A stretch of 64,000 bases of DNA from Porodaedalea pini (taxonomy: Eukaryota; Basidiomycota; Agaricomycetes; Hymenochaetales; Hymenochaetaceae), in contig NBAY01000013.1 in assembly GCA_002794775.1 (NCBI GenBank), positions 558,001 to 622,000 on the forward strand. The letters run 5' to 3'. A program made the position numbers and the translations under genes. Numbering within the stretch: the stretch's first letter is position 1; every line of letters begins with the position of its first letter. The notes below the pieces were generated by a model that searched no databases, was not told the origin of the DNA, and worked only from the letters and a program-made list of their open reading frames with translations. Shown piece by piece: positions 23,868-36,267 of this stretch.

Positions 23868-26800
23868 TGCGGGTTTGTGAGCAGATTCGGCACGAAGACT
23901 GATTTAGTTGAGAGAAGCAAGAAAGACGTAGAGAGCGTGTAAGTCGGGTTATCCTGATCGTCTGTCAAAAACAGAGATGAATGGAATGTACGCGGAAAGC
24001 GCGTCGGAGACAGCAGGTCGACAGTGAGTAAACCACTGAAGGTCACAGTTTGACGCGTCTGTCGTCGCGGCCGTTGTTGCTGACGATGTTGACAAGGGAG
24101 AAAAGATTATATGAGTGAGGGAGAAAGAGGTGAAAATAGCGGGATGGAGTACCAGTCTAGTGCAGGAAAAGAGGACGAAGCGGAAGCGGACCTTGCTTAG
24201 TCATCCGTCACAATGATAGGCGGCTGAGCCTCGGCATACGGATCCAAATTTCTTTTTTTCATTTCGTCGCTTTCGTTCGACCTCATCTCACATAGAGTTG
24301 CTTTCTTATGAACGCCCTCTCTGCTCATATCAGAGCATATGCATGCCAATGAACAGCGAGCTAACCTGGACTGCCGTTGCTACGCCTCGGTGAGATATGT
24401 GCTCTGATCCGGATCCATTTCGCCGAATATTTATAGCAGCAGGTTTACAAAGAATGTTAATGCAGCTGCTCTCTTGCTTAGTAATGAGATTCGGAAATCT
24501 ATTCTGAGCTGCGTTTGTACTATTGTTCAAGGATACACAAATATTAATTGAAGCTGATGTTCTTCGCTCGCTTTTTGTCCTTTCTCGTGCTTGTATTTTG
24601 TTCTGCTTCCGGCGAGCGAACGAATCGCTCTTATTAATACTAATGAAATATTTCCCTGTACAGAAATCTTCATGACTGTTAGAACGACCATCATCCCGCG
24701 GGAGCATCCGATCGAGAGCGGTGCAGCACATCTGCAGGATGTAGAATCGCCTTCCGGAGGCGTCAGGAGTCTCGCAGATCGTCATATGCATGTTCTCGAA
24801 CGAGTCAAGGTCCCAAACCTTTCTTCATAAGTCCACTAGAACACGGATCCTAGGCCTCTCGTGCTCCCGAACACCGAACAAACGTGCCGCATGGGCGGAT
24901 TGCCACAGTTCCCGTCCGATGGACATGCTGTGCCCGCTCTATTCGTCAATCTCGACCTGAAGATCTCCCATCTGACTCGACACCCGACGTGCTCAGCAGA
25001 AGATCTCGGAGCTTTGACACGTTCTCCTCGCTGCACCGACATCCAATCATTCAGCCCGGGATATCGTGATGCCGATGTGTGGGGTTTTCGACAATCGCGA
25101 TCAGGCCAACTTACCCCCGCCGGGGGCCCCTCTTTCGCTGCTTGCACGACCCCGCGAAGCGTCTTGCGCTCCTTTGAAGATTGCGATGGCGCTCAACGGA
25201 TTTTATGCTCGGAGCCGATCCACACTGCGCGTGTCACGGACTTTCTTGACAGCCGTCCAAATCCTAATATTCTAAGTACTTTATCGGCCATCTCAGTACT
25301 AGTGGCGGTGAACACGCAGACTTATCTCCGGGTACAGCCCACCTTGCGCGAAAGTCAAGGGAAGGGGGAAGAAAAACCTCGACTTCAAATACCGTGCATC
25401 TAGATTTCAACCGCCACATCTTGTGGTTGAGTAAATGTCAGAGAGTAAGCATGACTGGCCCCCTTCTTGGCTGGTATGCTTTGGAGTAAGGCTGATATAC
25501 TGTAGATGAATCCTTACAGGAGATAAATTATGTCGCAATCTCGACCTCATAACTACGCCATACATGCGTGGCTCCGCCCGTTCCTCTAAACTGCATAAGA
25601 TAGTCCAGGCAGACTGCATATTAAATGAAATGAAGGGGGAAAAGCAAACTATTGGTTTGCTTCTCTTGGGCTTCCTCCGTAGGGACACATACCTGAGGTC
25701 GTCCGGTCGACGTAAAAGAAGAGTGTTCGTTCAGAGTTTACGGTGATCATCTTGGTTTCAAAGCAAGAAATGAAAATAGTGCTTATAGCGGTATATGTTT
25801 CGTCCAGCCATTACGCTCAAAGAAGATGATGCGCCTTAAGAATTCGACAGCTTTGGAAGTTCTACTTCGGATGTCTCGAGGATCTGAGAAAATCAGCAAA
25901 GGAGGTTAGCGCACTTTGGTTTGGGGCTTCGCACAGTCCGCAGGAAGAGTCCCATCCAACTGGTCCGGTCAATGGATTTTGTTTCAGATTATTTCTCTGT
26001 CTCGTCCATGGAAAATACTATGCTTCAGGCATTCCAATAAATCACAATTAGAATGAGGACTTTTTTTACTGCCCGTGGACCTTGGGCGTTTCCTCGCTGT
26101 TGGGAGCTCCACTCATGGTGGATGGGGGAAGCCTACAGTTGGCTCTTGCTTCGAACTTACGACAGGCACAGAAACCCGACAATAGTTCCCGGTGCTCAGG
26201 GCCGACTGGGCTGGTCTATTGGGGTGCTAGGCAAGGCGTTTAGTCGTCCAAAACTGTCAAGACCAATGCCGTGTGGCTGACTGCGCCGGCTTATCTTTAC
26301 TTCTTCTGTTTCGTCAGAATGACCGGGGACAGGGTACTGTTGCATAAAGAGATGGAAGATCAGAGATGAGATTTTACAAACGAACAGTGTACTGCCCGAG
26401 GACCTAAGGACCTGATCAAGTACGAAGAAGGCATCTCGACGGGGGACTGCAGCCACTGTAAGGGCCTGCCATGTCTACGAGATTTCTCCCGGGAAAGCTG
26501 TCAGTACATAAGCTGGAGAAATAATTGCTCTGATTTTTCTGGATAGGACACATGCTGCCTTCTTCCTCGCCTAGCTTTTGTTGGAGGCTGTATATTTGAA
26601 TTCTTACCTTGACTTCAACGGTCCCCGGCGATCCTCGTGTCCTGAGGATGAATCAGGCGATAAGTAGTCTACAAAAAGCAGAAAAATAGTTATCGATGCA
26701 GAGCTAGATATGAATAAGAATCCAGACATATTAATTGAGGGCCGAGCGTGTCCTGCGATTAAACCTCGTGCTAACGAGAGTTAAAGTGTTGCCTTTTATG

Positions 26801-27269
26801 AACGCACTATGTTTTTTGACGCGCTCACTCGGCTAAATATCTGCCAAGTTCCGAAGCTATTTGACGAGCTCAGTAGAGTGGTGATAAGGCAGAAAGAAAG
26901 CTCTATACCTTGCATACTTGATTGAGCTGCTTGTGTCCTACGCAGGTTCTTGCAAGCTGTTCCGGGTCGTGACAAATCAAGTGGGATAGATTTTAGTATC
27001 GTCAAGAGAAGAACAGCAGAACGGTGGATATTCAAGGTCACAGGCTAAATCGCCTTCAAATATTGACTGACGTTTCGGAATGCAGACTAATACTGAGCTT
27101 CAAGTTCAAATTGTACAGACAAGGAAAGCGCCTGCGATGAGTTGGTCTCAGACGCTACTCACGTGACTACTTCGACGAAAAGATCGACGAAATCAGAAAT
27201 GGGATTTACTGTAGCTGCACTTCACTCTAGAAGTACTCCTTGAGCTGGAGGCGCAGAGCTCGCACATCC
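23868..27269. other. 3.4 kb gene-poor divergent region
   Basis: It separates the kinase start from the PPR-type gene start. The first 400 bp should hold the kinase promoter and leader. A 180-codon plus-strand frame (24861-25403) and a minus frame (24330-24791) have no known domain and no coherent splice structure. I saw no transposon ends or repeats. Confidence 0.45.
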
Positions 27270-29279
27270 ATGCTTCAGACGAGTCGTCGGACTCTGACGA
27301 TTCGCGGTTTTATTCACGCACGGCAGCATTCACCAGCGTATTCTGGGCGTACATTTGCGCTGACAGCAGGCTCGCAGGTCGCGCTTTCGCTTCATCCTTC
27401 CGACATCTCTGGCGGTGGATATGCTTCGATAGCACATGCGGATCGCAGCTCATCAGAGAGGGATGACTATGTGTCAATAGCTCGACGGCAAAAATGCGAT
27501 GACCTTTTGGACAGTCTTACTCGAGAGGGGGCGAATCCGAACCGGACATGGGCGTACTACATTGATTTACTCGACTTTACGCGCGACGAACAACTTCCTT
27601 TAGAGATCCACCAACGCGTACTCAGGAAGTGTACACCGGAAGCGCGGGAAATACGGACTGCGTATGCCCTCAGATTGCGTGAACGTCGCGTTCTAGAGAG
27701 CCCTCATCGTAACGAAGCACGCTTTTTAACGGTAATAAATAATATCCGCAGGGCAGGGTATACTCCCACACTGGACGATTACGAGTTCATTCTTGTGCAA
27801 TTTGCGGCGGTCGGACATTATGTTGGGGCGGCACAAGTCTTGCAGGAGATAATCAAAGCGGGTTTAAAACCCCGTACGAAGACATTTGGTCTCTGTCTCC
27901 AGGCCATCGCGTACCGGTTGACTCTGCCTTGCGCAGTCTCACAGCAGGCGAAGCTGCGGGAGCAGTGCTCGCAACTATGCTTGCACGTTGTCGGCTTCAT
28001 CCAGAAGCAAAAGCAGAGGGTGCCTTCGGCCTGCTTGGATTTGACTCTGCGGATCATGAAGGGCACGGATGATGCGAATACGTTCACGTCTTTGCTGAAG
28101 ATCGCGTATGGCATCGACTTGGAATACCTGGATCGACATCCGCTTGCCTCTGATGGCGCTCTTGAAAACCCAGAGCCATTCTCAACCGCAGCTCTTACCA
28201 CACTTGTCGACTTTCTAGGACGACAGAAACAGGTTTCAAAAATGGTCGCCGCTTTTGAGGTCTTGAGCGCACCACTCAACGTTGTCTCTGCTGAGGCGCA
28301 GTCACAGAATTTTGATGACGATGACGACGACGATTACTTTGTTCCAATGAATTCGTCCACGCCTCGACCTCTCCCTTCCGCCCAACCTAATACCACGACA
28401 TATAATACACTAATACGACACTGTACTCATTTGCACCAAACTGCGTTGGCCAAACACTATGTCTTACAGGCAATGGACCTCGACTATTCCTTATCTGCTC
28501 GGCTCCAATCAGACATTCAGTCCCTTCCTTTGGCAAGTATCCGCCCCCAGAGCTCCAGATCAACGTTGACACTTTCCGTCCGATTCTGGGCTTGGGAAAC
28601 CGTGATAATGACCTTGCGCTAATAAAGTGGGTTCTGCCCCACTTCCGAATGGCCCTCCGGAGAAAGAAGCAGGACCTAGAATACTATTCCGCTATCCTTG
28701 ACCGTCCAGACGCCGATATTCCCCAACCTACATACCCGAGATCCCCAGGTGGCCTTCGGAGCGAGTATTTTTTGGATGGGACGTCGTCTGAAACCCGCGA
28801 AAGACGTCGACATCGACACTTCTTCAGACCTAAAATCTGAGCCTCCTTTGACATTCTTTACACCTTCATCCCCTTCTGAGCCCCTTCATCCGACGCCTGC
28901 TTTATTTGATGACCAAATGCAGCAAAATCCTCTAGATGTTGCCCTCGATTCTTCTTCCTCTCCAGCTGGGCTTCGCTCTAAGCAATTCGATCTTGCGTTG
29001 CACGTCAACGTCTTGCAGCGAGATGTCCTGGCCATGAACAATCTGGACGAGCGAATAGGCGCCGCTCTCAGTCGGTTGAACGTCCGACGTAAGGAAGCTC
29101 TGGGCCGGCGTGTTTGGGAGGGCAAAAATGTGTATGTTCGGAATGTTGATGAGAGGGTGAAGGTTAGCCGAGAGGACTGGATGGAGATGGTGAACTTTGG
29201 TGGTGCGAGTCCAAAGCCCTCATCTACTACTTCTCCTGTCATTCCGGAGGCACAAGGTGATCCCGCCACATCTACTTGA
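27270..29279 (+). CDS. mitochondrial PPR-type protein, with one unresolved frame change
   Basis: The start is the ATG at 27270; the frame upstream begins at TTG. The N-terminus (MLQTSRRTLTIRGFIHARQ) is a typical mitochondrial presequence. The middle shows pentatricopeptide-like helix pairs: IRRAGYTPTLDDYEFILVQF, VLQEIIKAGLKPRTKTFGLC, and NTLIRHCTHLHQTALAKHY. PPR proteins bind RNA and act in organelle RNA processing or translation. The frame used to about 28535 must change to read the conserved-looking LQINVDTFRPILGLGNRD and RRKKQDLEYY. A second change is explained by a 55-bp intron (28749-28803, gtggcc..aaag). After it, 28804-29279 encodes NVLQRDVLAMNNLDERIGAA and VKVSREDWMEMVN. The first change has no good intron, so it may be a sequence error, a real frameshift, or splicing of a 77-bp segment (28460-28536). 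Confidence 0.7.
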
Positions 29280-29726
29280 AGTAGCCGGACTATACCGGGT
29301 GAGCGCTTCCCTCTTGTTGGTTAGTGCTATTATTGTTGCTCATATTGTTGCAGTTTGGTCGGTGTCAGGTCACAAGTCAGGCGCGCATGACGTTTTTGAG
29401 TGCTCATGCTACTTTGTCGTACCTGACCTCTCAGTGCGGATCGCCAGGCAGATTTTGCGACATCATTTCGCTTGCCTTGACGCAGCTTGGATGCCGTGGT
29501 GCGACTCATTGACGTCCCGCAGTTGTTCGCTCCGATAGACTTACGCGGAAAAGGAGGGTGGAAATATACGAGCGTTGCTATCTTATTCATATTGATGTAA
29601 TCCGTTCGATAACATTACAGCGATAGCAACATACAGAGCAGGATAGCACGAAAGACTAACAATACACTCTTTGGGACCTTGCTAAGAAACACCGGATTGA
29701 ATTTTAAAACATTCTGTGCACTTCAT
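29280..29726. other. convergent 3' ends
   Basis: 447 bp between the ends of the PPR-type gene (+) and PCH2 (-). It is AT-richer than the flanks, as expected for 3' UTRs. No other feature seen. Confidence 0.5.
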
Positions 29727-31774
29727 TCAGCATTGAAAGCGCTGGCGACTGTCTGTTTCGTCATCGACGACCTTGCGCATTGCATCTAACCACACATCAA
29801 TGCCGATAGGTGGCATTCTCATCATTGATGATCTTGTAATGTTTGGATGAGCTTTGACTGCGGTCGCGTACACGCCAGAAAGCACTTACCGGTCTGTTTG
29901 GCTTCTCCGCGTTCCATCGCCGTTCCTACCGTCCAGCTTTCGGTGGCCCTTTGGCGTAGGCGTGAGACCGATATATCGAGCATGTGCAAGAACAGGTAGC
30001 CGTCGTAAAGACCGTCCCGATATCCCCTATAGTAACAAATCAGTACCTTATATGCATGGCGTTCTGCAAGATTCTTACTTTGCATTTCTCTGCTATGGCA
30101 AATAAGCTCGAGCCTAAGAAACGAGACAGCTCTTTATTGTCACGGATGGATCCGAGAGATAAGTGATGCAACGTTTTGACAGCGCTTTGCTCCTCTGAAT
30201 CGGTGCCTGAGAGATGCGCATTGACCTTGAAAGCGAGAATGGCCGATTCGGATGTAGGAACTTCCTGAAAAAATCATGTCAGTTTCATCATAGATATAGG
30301 CCCACAAGACAGAAGTTCACTAGTTCTGCGACAATGCCCCTCTGCATAAGCTCCACAAGTGAGCTACGGAGAATCTCGTAGATCGCTTCGGCAGGAGGGT
30401 AGTCGATGTATTGCGTAACATCTGCGCGATCTACAAATGCGGAATCTGATGACTCATAGTAAACCTTGGATTGAACCATAGAGGGGGAGGAGCTGGAGAA
30501 AACATACCGATAGCCTTGGCTAAATTACTAGTCGCCATGATAAGCACGTTTTTCTGGGTTTTCAATCGATCAATTTGTGTGAGAAGCGCATTAACGACCT
30601 GATGAACGACGTTAATCCGGTCCTTCGTAATTTAGTTAAATTTGCGAGACGAACGCGAAGCGCATCACTAGGTTCGTTTCCAGACATGGCACCCGAGCGC
30701 GCAGAAGTAAGTGACTCAACCTCGTCTATGGATAAGACCTCCGTCAATAAACGTTCCAACAAATGAGACGGGGTGGGTAACACACCGATCAGCAAAACAA
30801 TAAAGTCTTCCTCTTCTCTTGCCATGTCGCCTACAGTAGAAAAAAGATTCTGAACGAGCTTCCCCGACTCGGAGAACCATCGAGAGAACAACGAATGAGA
30901 ATTGATCTCGAACAAAACCGTTTTGGGGTAACTGTCGTACTATTAGAAGCGGAAGATGGCATATTGCTGAACGTAAAACTCGCCGATCTTTGAGGCGAAT
31001 ACTAAGCTTTTGAGCAAGAGCCCGGCACAACGATGTTTTTCCGGTACCGGGAGGGCCATGGAGTAGAATAACGCGATTCCAAGATACCAGATTATCTGGT
31101 GGGAGAGAACTTGAATGAAGTGGCTGGTTCAAAGATGATCATATACTCACAATCTACATCCGCATCGCTGAAACCTATGGTCGCATAGATATAATTCAAC
31201 AGGCGCGATTTCACGTCACCATCGTAGAATAAACTCTCCCAGAGACCCTCCAGCTCCTTTCCCGGTAGTTCTGATATTGTTCCTGCGGTGTACTCTTCAT
31301 TGGTATCCGAGGGGTTCATCGACATTCGTTCGTACGCTGAGTTTTCGGTAGGCTGATACACATGTATCTGCAGCGAGCATCTCTCAATCGGGAGACTTTG
31401 GTGTGAGCATGCTACAAAACAAGCTCAGTCCTCGCATTCTATGTAATTGGTTCCCGAGCTCACCACTTTCAGACACCACGATCCTCTCCACACTATTCCC
31501 CAAGGTTGAAGAAGTTTCCCATCCAGACAGCACTGTTGGCATGAACAAAGATTCATAATTATCGATTAGATGCTGATGAACAAGCCTCCTAATACTATCG
31601 AAGGGCGTTGAAGTCCGTTGAGTTAGGCAAACCTCGACTGGTCGCTAGTCAGTATGTCTGACGCGGTAAGCATACACCTGAAGCAGAAAATGACTGACTG
31701 TGCACAGGCCATACGCTATTATCATCAGCTGTAGCCTTTTCGAGGTTAGTCGTCATCGCGATGTCGCCATTCAT
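29727..31774 (-). CDS. PCH2: PCH2/TRIP13 AAA+ ATPase, meiotic checkpoint protein
   Basis: Eleven exons: 31774-31678, 31637-31464, 31411-31151, 31095-30984, 30931-30786, 30725-30655, 30598-30508, 30445-30321, 30264-30079, 30026-29890 and 29832-29727, giving 501 aa. Pch2/TRIP13 remodels HORMA proteins (Hop1/HORMAD, Mad2) and controls the synapsis checkpoint and crossovers. Visible marks are [29 protein letters not shown] (Walker A, residues 191-198), [19 protein letters not shown], Walker B LLIDEVESL (Asp264, Glu265), sensor-1 [15 protein letters not shown] and the sensor-2 region [16 protein letters not shown]. Length and order match the family. The intron after exon 4 begins with GC (CG/gcgagt); the family sequence across the junction requires it. 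The first intron is only 40 bp. It is head-to-head with the SFR1-like gene. Confidence 0.93.
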
Positions 31775-31933
31775 GTTGAGAGGTCGTGGTTTGGAGGCAG
31801 GCCGTACGTCGCTTGTTTGCTTGTTTGGCCCAAACGCGTCAAACTAACGCGTCGCGTCGCGTCGAAACCGCTCCCACGCTCGACCTGTCTTGTCTTCTTC
31901 CACAACCTCGACGCTCAATCGAGCGTCTCAGCG
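31775..31933. promoter_or_regulatory. shared divergent promoter, PCH2 / SFR1-like
   Basis: Only 159 bp separate the two divergent ATGs. The middle is CG-rich (repeated GCGTC) and carries two exact ACGCGT boxes. Confidence 0.7.
31834..31852. promoter_or_regulatory. paired MluI cell-cycle boxes (ACGCGT)
   Basis: Exact ACGCGT at 31834-31839 and 31847-31852, 13 bp start to start. In yeasts this is the MBF (Mbp1/Cdc10-Swi6) site that drives G1/S genes and, in fission yeast, pre-meiotic S-phase genes. Its use here is inferred from sequence and context. Confidence 0.55.
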
Positions 31934-34404
31934 ATGGATCAGCCTTGTACACCACGTACACCAATTGACGCTATTGATCTTGTCCCTTTATCGTCTTTCA
32001 AGTCGCGAAGCGCTGAATATGAAGCTGTGGAATCGGAATCGGTCAGTCTTTCGCTCGTGTCTCCATCTATGGTCTCAAACCCTTACTTCGCAAGAATACG
32101 GATGTTGTTGCAAAGACTTTTTATGAGATAGATACCTCCGCACACCAGAGAGGTGAAGGGAGCGAGCTCGTTAGTCACGAGCAAACCCGTCCGTCGGTCG
32201 GCGCGAGCCCGATCCCAGAGAGTCCACCAAGTATGCAATCTCCAGCTAGTAATAGTGTGTATGAAGGAGACGGTAAAACTGTAATTGATTCTAATCTGGT
32301 TGGTCCGACGCATACCTCTGTTTTGTCTCTGCTAACGAATGTTTCGGACAGCCTCTTCTGTCTCCATTCGTGGCTGTCGGCAACGAACAGTCATTGCTTG
32401 TGCGTCTTGTTATTTGCTACAATAGGAGCTTAGCTCTAAGAAACTTATGACACAGTCTGAAACTGTCGAAATTCAGTCCGCTCATCTGCAACATGCTTTG
32501 AACTGTCCTCCGTCTTCGCCTCCAATACCACCAACGTCATCTGATCCCGTGAGCAGTACATCGCCATTCACCTCAGACCTATTACGGTCTCCTTTCGGAG
32601 GTTCTCTCCAGGCTACCTTTCCTCTGTCTAACAATGTACCCTTTTCATCGTCGGTGAGTTACCGGAGATGTTCTCAACCTGGCCAACGAATTGACAATTT
32701 GTAGGCTCAGAATTGTACTCCGTCAACGGAACTCTCCCGTGTTGATATTCCGGAATTGATCCGAGTCGAAACAGAGTGTAGGGGGAATTCAGGCAGCGAA
32801 GACATACATATTTCATCGGATTCCGGAGAAAGCTTAGTAAGTGTTTGCAAGGTTTTCTGCACAAATCACATCCTAATATAGTCGCAGATCGGTACCCCTT
32901 CTACTCCGACTGCCATGCAGAGTGCATCAGAGCTCACAGCCTCCCCTCCTCACGTAGTTTCTGTGGCTGTCGACGGTAAATTTATCGCCGACGGGGAGAT
33001 TGTATGCGCTAGTACTGGTTGCGTCAGCGAGACTTACATAAGTCAAGCGGTACGGTTCATGTGTACTGCAAGCGGCTAGATAACTAACGACTATGGCGTT
33101 ATTCACAGTCCGTGGAGAGCGTACCAAATCCGTCGCATGGCTCATCCGGACTAACTCGCAAGTCTACCACAGCTTCTGAAGGACCGTCATCAATGATCAT
33201 CGACCGGTCTCCGCATGGGCTATCTATCCCGGCGCTTTCTAACAGCGATGATTCGACCTCCAAAAAACTATCGCATGAATTGTCGCAAGAATCTCACAAT
33301 CAAGCAAGACCGCAAAAAGTGAGCACGACGTTTTCATATGGTCTGCTAGTATTAAATGCACATTAGAAGCGGCCTCTCGACGCAGACGATCTAGACCATG
33401 CTCCAGCACCCAAACGTATAACGCTAGCTTCACAGAAAAAGCAACATCAGAAACTCACCTCTCCTTTCCGCTCGCCGTTGCTGTCTAGGCCAAATCCGGG
33501 AAACGTCAGTACTCCTGATCGTGGGCACGCACGATCAAACGAACCGTCTCCACTCTCATCTATCCCGCGACGAAACAGCAATGAAGACAGGCCTTCAACT
33601 CCTCTCAAGGAATCAACTCGCCCGTTGCCTGCCACAACCCCACGTCCGCGAACTCTCAAGTCAGCCTCTGTAGTCAGGAGTCGGTTTACCAGCGCGAAGG
33701 CCACCTCACAGTTCAAATCACCACTCATGTCGTCATCGGCGGCGAGTACGCCTTCTCGTATGGATAAATCTCGTACCATTCAGGAGCTGGAGCGGAAGGT
33801 CCAGCTTCTCAAGCGTGCTATCAAAATTAAAAAGGACGAAGACGAAGGAAAATTAGAGCAGCTTGTCAAAAAATGGAGAGATGTCGGTCGCGAGGCTGCT
33901 TGGGAATTATGGCAAATCGTTCGCGATAATGATGAGTCGTCCGACGCAGCATATCCTGGGACAAACTCGAAGTCTTCCGGGGGACCATTGTCGGGAAGCT
34001 GGGGATGGGCAGGCTCTTCGGGATCTGGCCATACGGACAGGAACTGGGGTTGGGACGAACCACCTGACAAAGAGACACTAGAAGATGATAGCCATGATGA
34101 GCAACTGGAATCGCCTTCAAAACTTGAACGTGAGCTATATGGTTCACTTCGCAAGAAGTCTGCAACTCCTCGCACCTCGATGCTGCCTCCGACGCCACGT
34201 GGAGCTTACTTCGAGCAGCGTGCTGTTCCTCGCGATTGTGATGCTTGCGACGAAGCATCTGAAGCAAACCAAGAAAGAGATATGGAGGAGGAATCTCGTC
34301 CTACGAGACCGGAAAAGAGCCTTGGAACTATGCTTCATCAAATTGGGATCGCACACGAGACTCTCGGTTGGGTGGAGGATGAAGGGGATTTCGTGGACGC
34401 TTGA
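31934..34404 (+). CDS. SFR1: SFR1/MEI5-like Swi5-dependent recombination protein
   Basis: Exons 31934-32041, 32095-32369, 32434-32653, 32705-32836, 32888-33049, 33109-33318 and 33367-34404 give 714 aa; the 32369/32434 junction is uncertain. Most of the protein is Ser/Pro-rich and disordered. The basic motifs LTSPFRSPLLSRP and FKSPLM resemble those of fission yeast Sfr1. The diagnostic part is a coiled coil followed by a Mei5/Sfr1-type helix: IQELERKVQLLKRAIKIKK, then LEQLVKKWRDVGREAAWELW. Sfr1 with Swi5 stabilises Rad51 and Dmc1 filaments in homologous recombination. A long acidic tail of about 170 residues follows, with AHETLGWVEDEGDF at the end. Sharing a promoter with PCH2 supports a meiotic or repair role. 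Confidence 0.75.
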
Positions 34405-34671
34405 TGGTGTTTTTCCTTCTCTTCTTTACTGAGTACTCTTCATAACGTTGTGACCATCTCACTCGGTTCCATTACACAGGACCTTCATATGACCCGCTTC
34501 ACGATTTTTCGGAGTCTACCATATCTCGATAAGTTGTTATGCTAATGTTGTATCGCTACGCTAAATGTTCTCTAGCTAATGTACAGAAAAGTCGAGATGT
34601 CTGTATCGTGTTACTACCCCGTATGTATCAAGAATACCAGTGTACCGTGCCATCTTAACTGCGAGTGCGTG

Positions 34672-35411
34672 TTACTGCGCTAGGGTCGGACTCTGATAAA
34701 AAGAATTAGTTGAGATTTATGCCCTTGATTCGTAGGAAGGAGACTTGCCTTCCGTGCGACGCCCTTGTCGTGGAGCTCCTTGTTGGAGGTGAGTTTCCCG
34801 ATTATTTGTTCTGCCGTACCTTCAGGACTGATGTTAGACTCGAAGCAAGGAAGGCAGTGGTATTTTTCTACCTTTAAGCTTGTCTGAAAGATTCGTCTGC
34901 TCCTGGACATAAGTATCTGCCCTCCCGAGCTCGCCAAACCTATTCTCCGCATAGGTCTCGTCTGATTGAAATGCTGCTGACCGCTGATCCGTCTCTTCGC
35001 CAAAGCGGCCTGGACCCGGCTGTTCTTGTCGTTGGCCTTGGAGCTCCGGGTCGCTCTCCTCGCGATTAATCTCGCCGAACTCGTTCTCGACATAGTTTGT
35101 ATCAGACGGAATTCGAACTGGGTGCGCGGGGAGGGTATCAGCGCCTGTCTGCTCGGCGGCGGGTCGCATTTCGCCAAACTCGTTCTCTTCGAAGATTTGA
35201 TTGGACGGATTCGTTCCAGACTCGTGGTTCCCCGAAGTTTCGTTGTTGAATGACGGTGGTTCGTAAGGGGGAGGACTAGGTGTACCGAGTCGGTCTGTGG
35301 CTTCTGGTCGGAGAGTAAGCATCAGTCTTCCCGCCATGTCTTTCATTTCATCCATTATTTACCTGGTTTACCAGTGGCAGGTGTAGCGCTCATATTTTCT
35401 TGAGTAGACAT
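34672..35411 (-). CDS. CsbD-like protein with repeated EN-x-FGE motifs
   Basis: Four exons, 35411-35363, 35303-34872, 34819-34749 and 34692-34672, give 190 aa. The polar, disordered first 140 residues hold three copies of a short motif: EENEFGEM, VENEFGEI and AENRFGEL, about 35-42 residues apart, plus a weaker GRFGEE. The C-terminal part (SDKLKGTAEQIIGKLTSNKE, then LHDKGVARK) looks like a CsbD domain, a small helical unit found in bacterial and fungal stress proteins of unclear function. The last intron starts with GC (AAG/gcaagt). The third exon's acceptor (tgaag) and the seven-codon last exon are less certain. Confidence 0.65.
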
Positions 35412-36267
35412 TTCCGGATAGTTCCTGTGCTGATATTTTGCTTTTGACACGCGTCTTTTATACATTCTTGACGCCCCCACTATAGCTGAAGCGCCTGATG
35501 ATGTCAGACCTGCCCAGACTTTGCGCAGCGTGGTTGCACAGAGCTTGACCGCTTAGGTCGCCCACGGTGCGATCACATTTGAAATTGCAAGCTGCGGGTG
35601 TACTCACAGTAATAGGTCAGACGTGTTTTGTGCCTCATCCGGGAAGATGCTCCTGCCCGACATGACGGTGAGAGTCTGCCTATCCACTGTTGTGATTCTG
35701 GTTTGAGGCCCGACTCCCAGGATTGGTGCCTCTTTCCGCGCCTTGGGCTCCAATTGATACCACGACTCAGTCAGCATGCTGCGCCTTCGTCATTGCTGTA
35801 CACGCTCTCTTCTGCCCAGCTTGTTTTCTGCTGCTGGCTAAAGGCGAGTGCGAAATTGGATATTGTGCGCCGTTCAGATGCAACCCTACGTACAACCCAC
35901 AAGGCTCTTTCGTCATCCCTTTGTGATCGTGTCTGCTGAACGAAAACAGAGGTCGAATACAGTGCCGTCTGTTCCCTCCATCTGAGATTGCTTTGAGGCG
36001 TGCGAATCAATCAAACTAGGTCAGCGGTAGTTTGAAACTACTTTCTCAGGAACTGATCAACATGACGTAGTGTCTGGCACTGCATTCAAATTGATTTCAG
36101 ATGAAGCTGCATACAGGACTTTCTAACAAGTTTTGAACATAACCGGGATATTGATCGACCGAAGCTGTGTCTCGGGGGAAAGCTCCAAGGATCTGGATCC
36201 ATGATCACCTGTATCAAACGACATTCAGTTCTACAGCTTTGTTTTGCCACTTACAAGATGGAATTGC
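35412..36267. other. promoter region of the CsbD-like gene
   Basis: 856 bp between two minus-strand genes. Plus-strand open frames here have no family marks. No clear stress element was seen. Confidence 0.45.

Noticed and set aside
24861..25403. 180-codon plus-strand open frame in the 23.9-27.3 kb gap
   Set aside because: No recognisable domain, start in an arbitrary position, opposing open frame in the same stretch.
28537..28558. 22-bp intron to explain the PPR frame change
   Set aside because: Too short for spliceosomal removal; the shortest other intron here is 40 bp.
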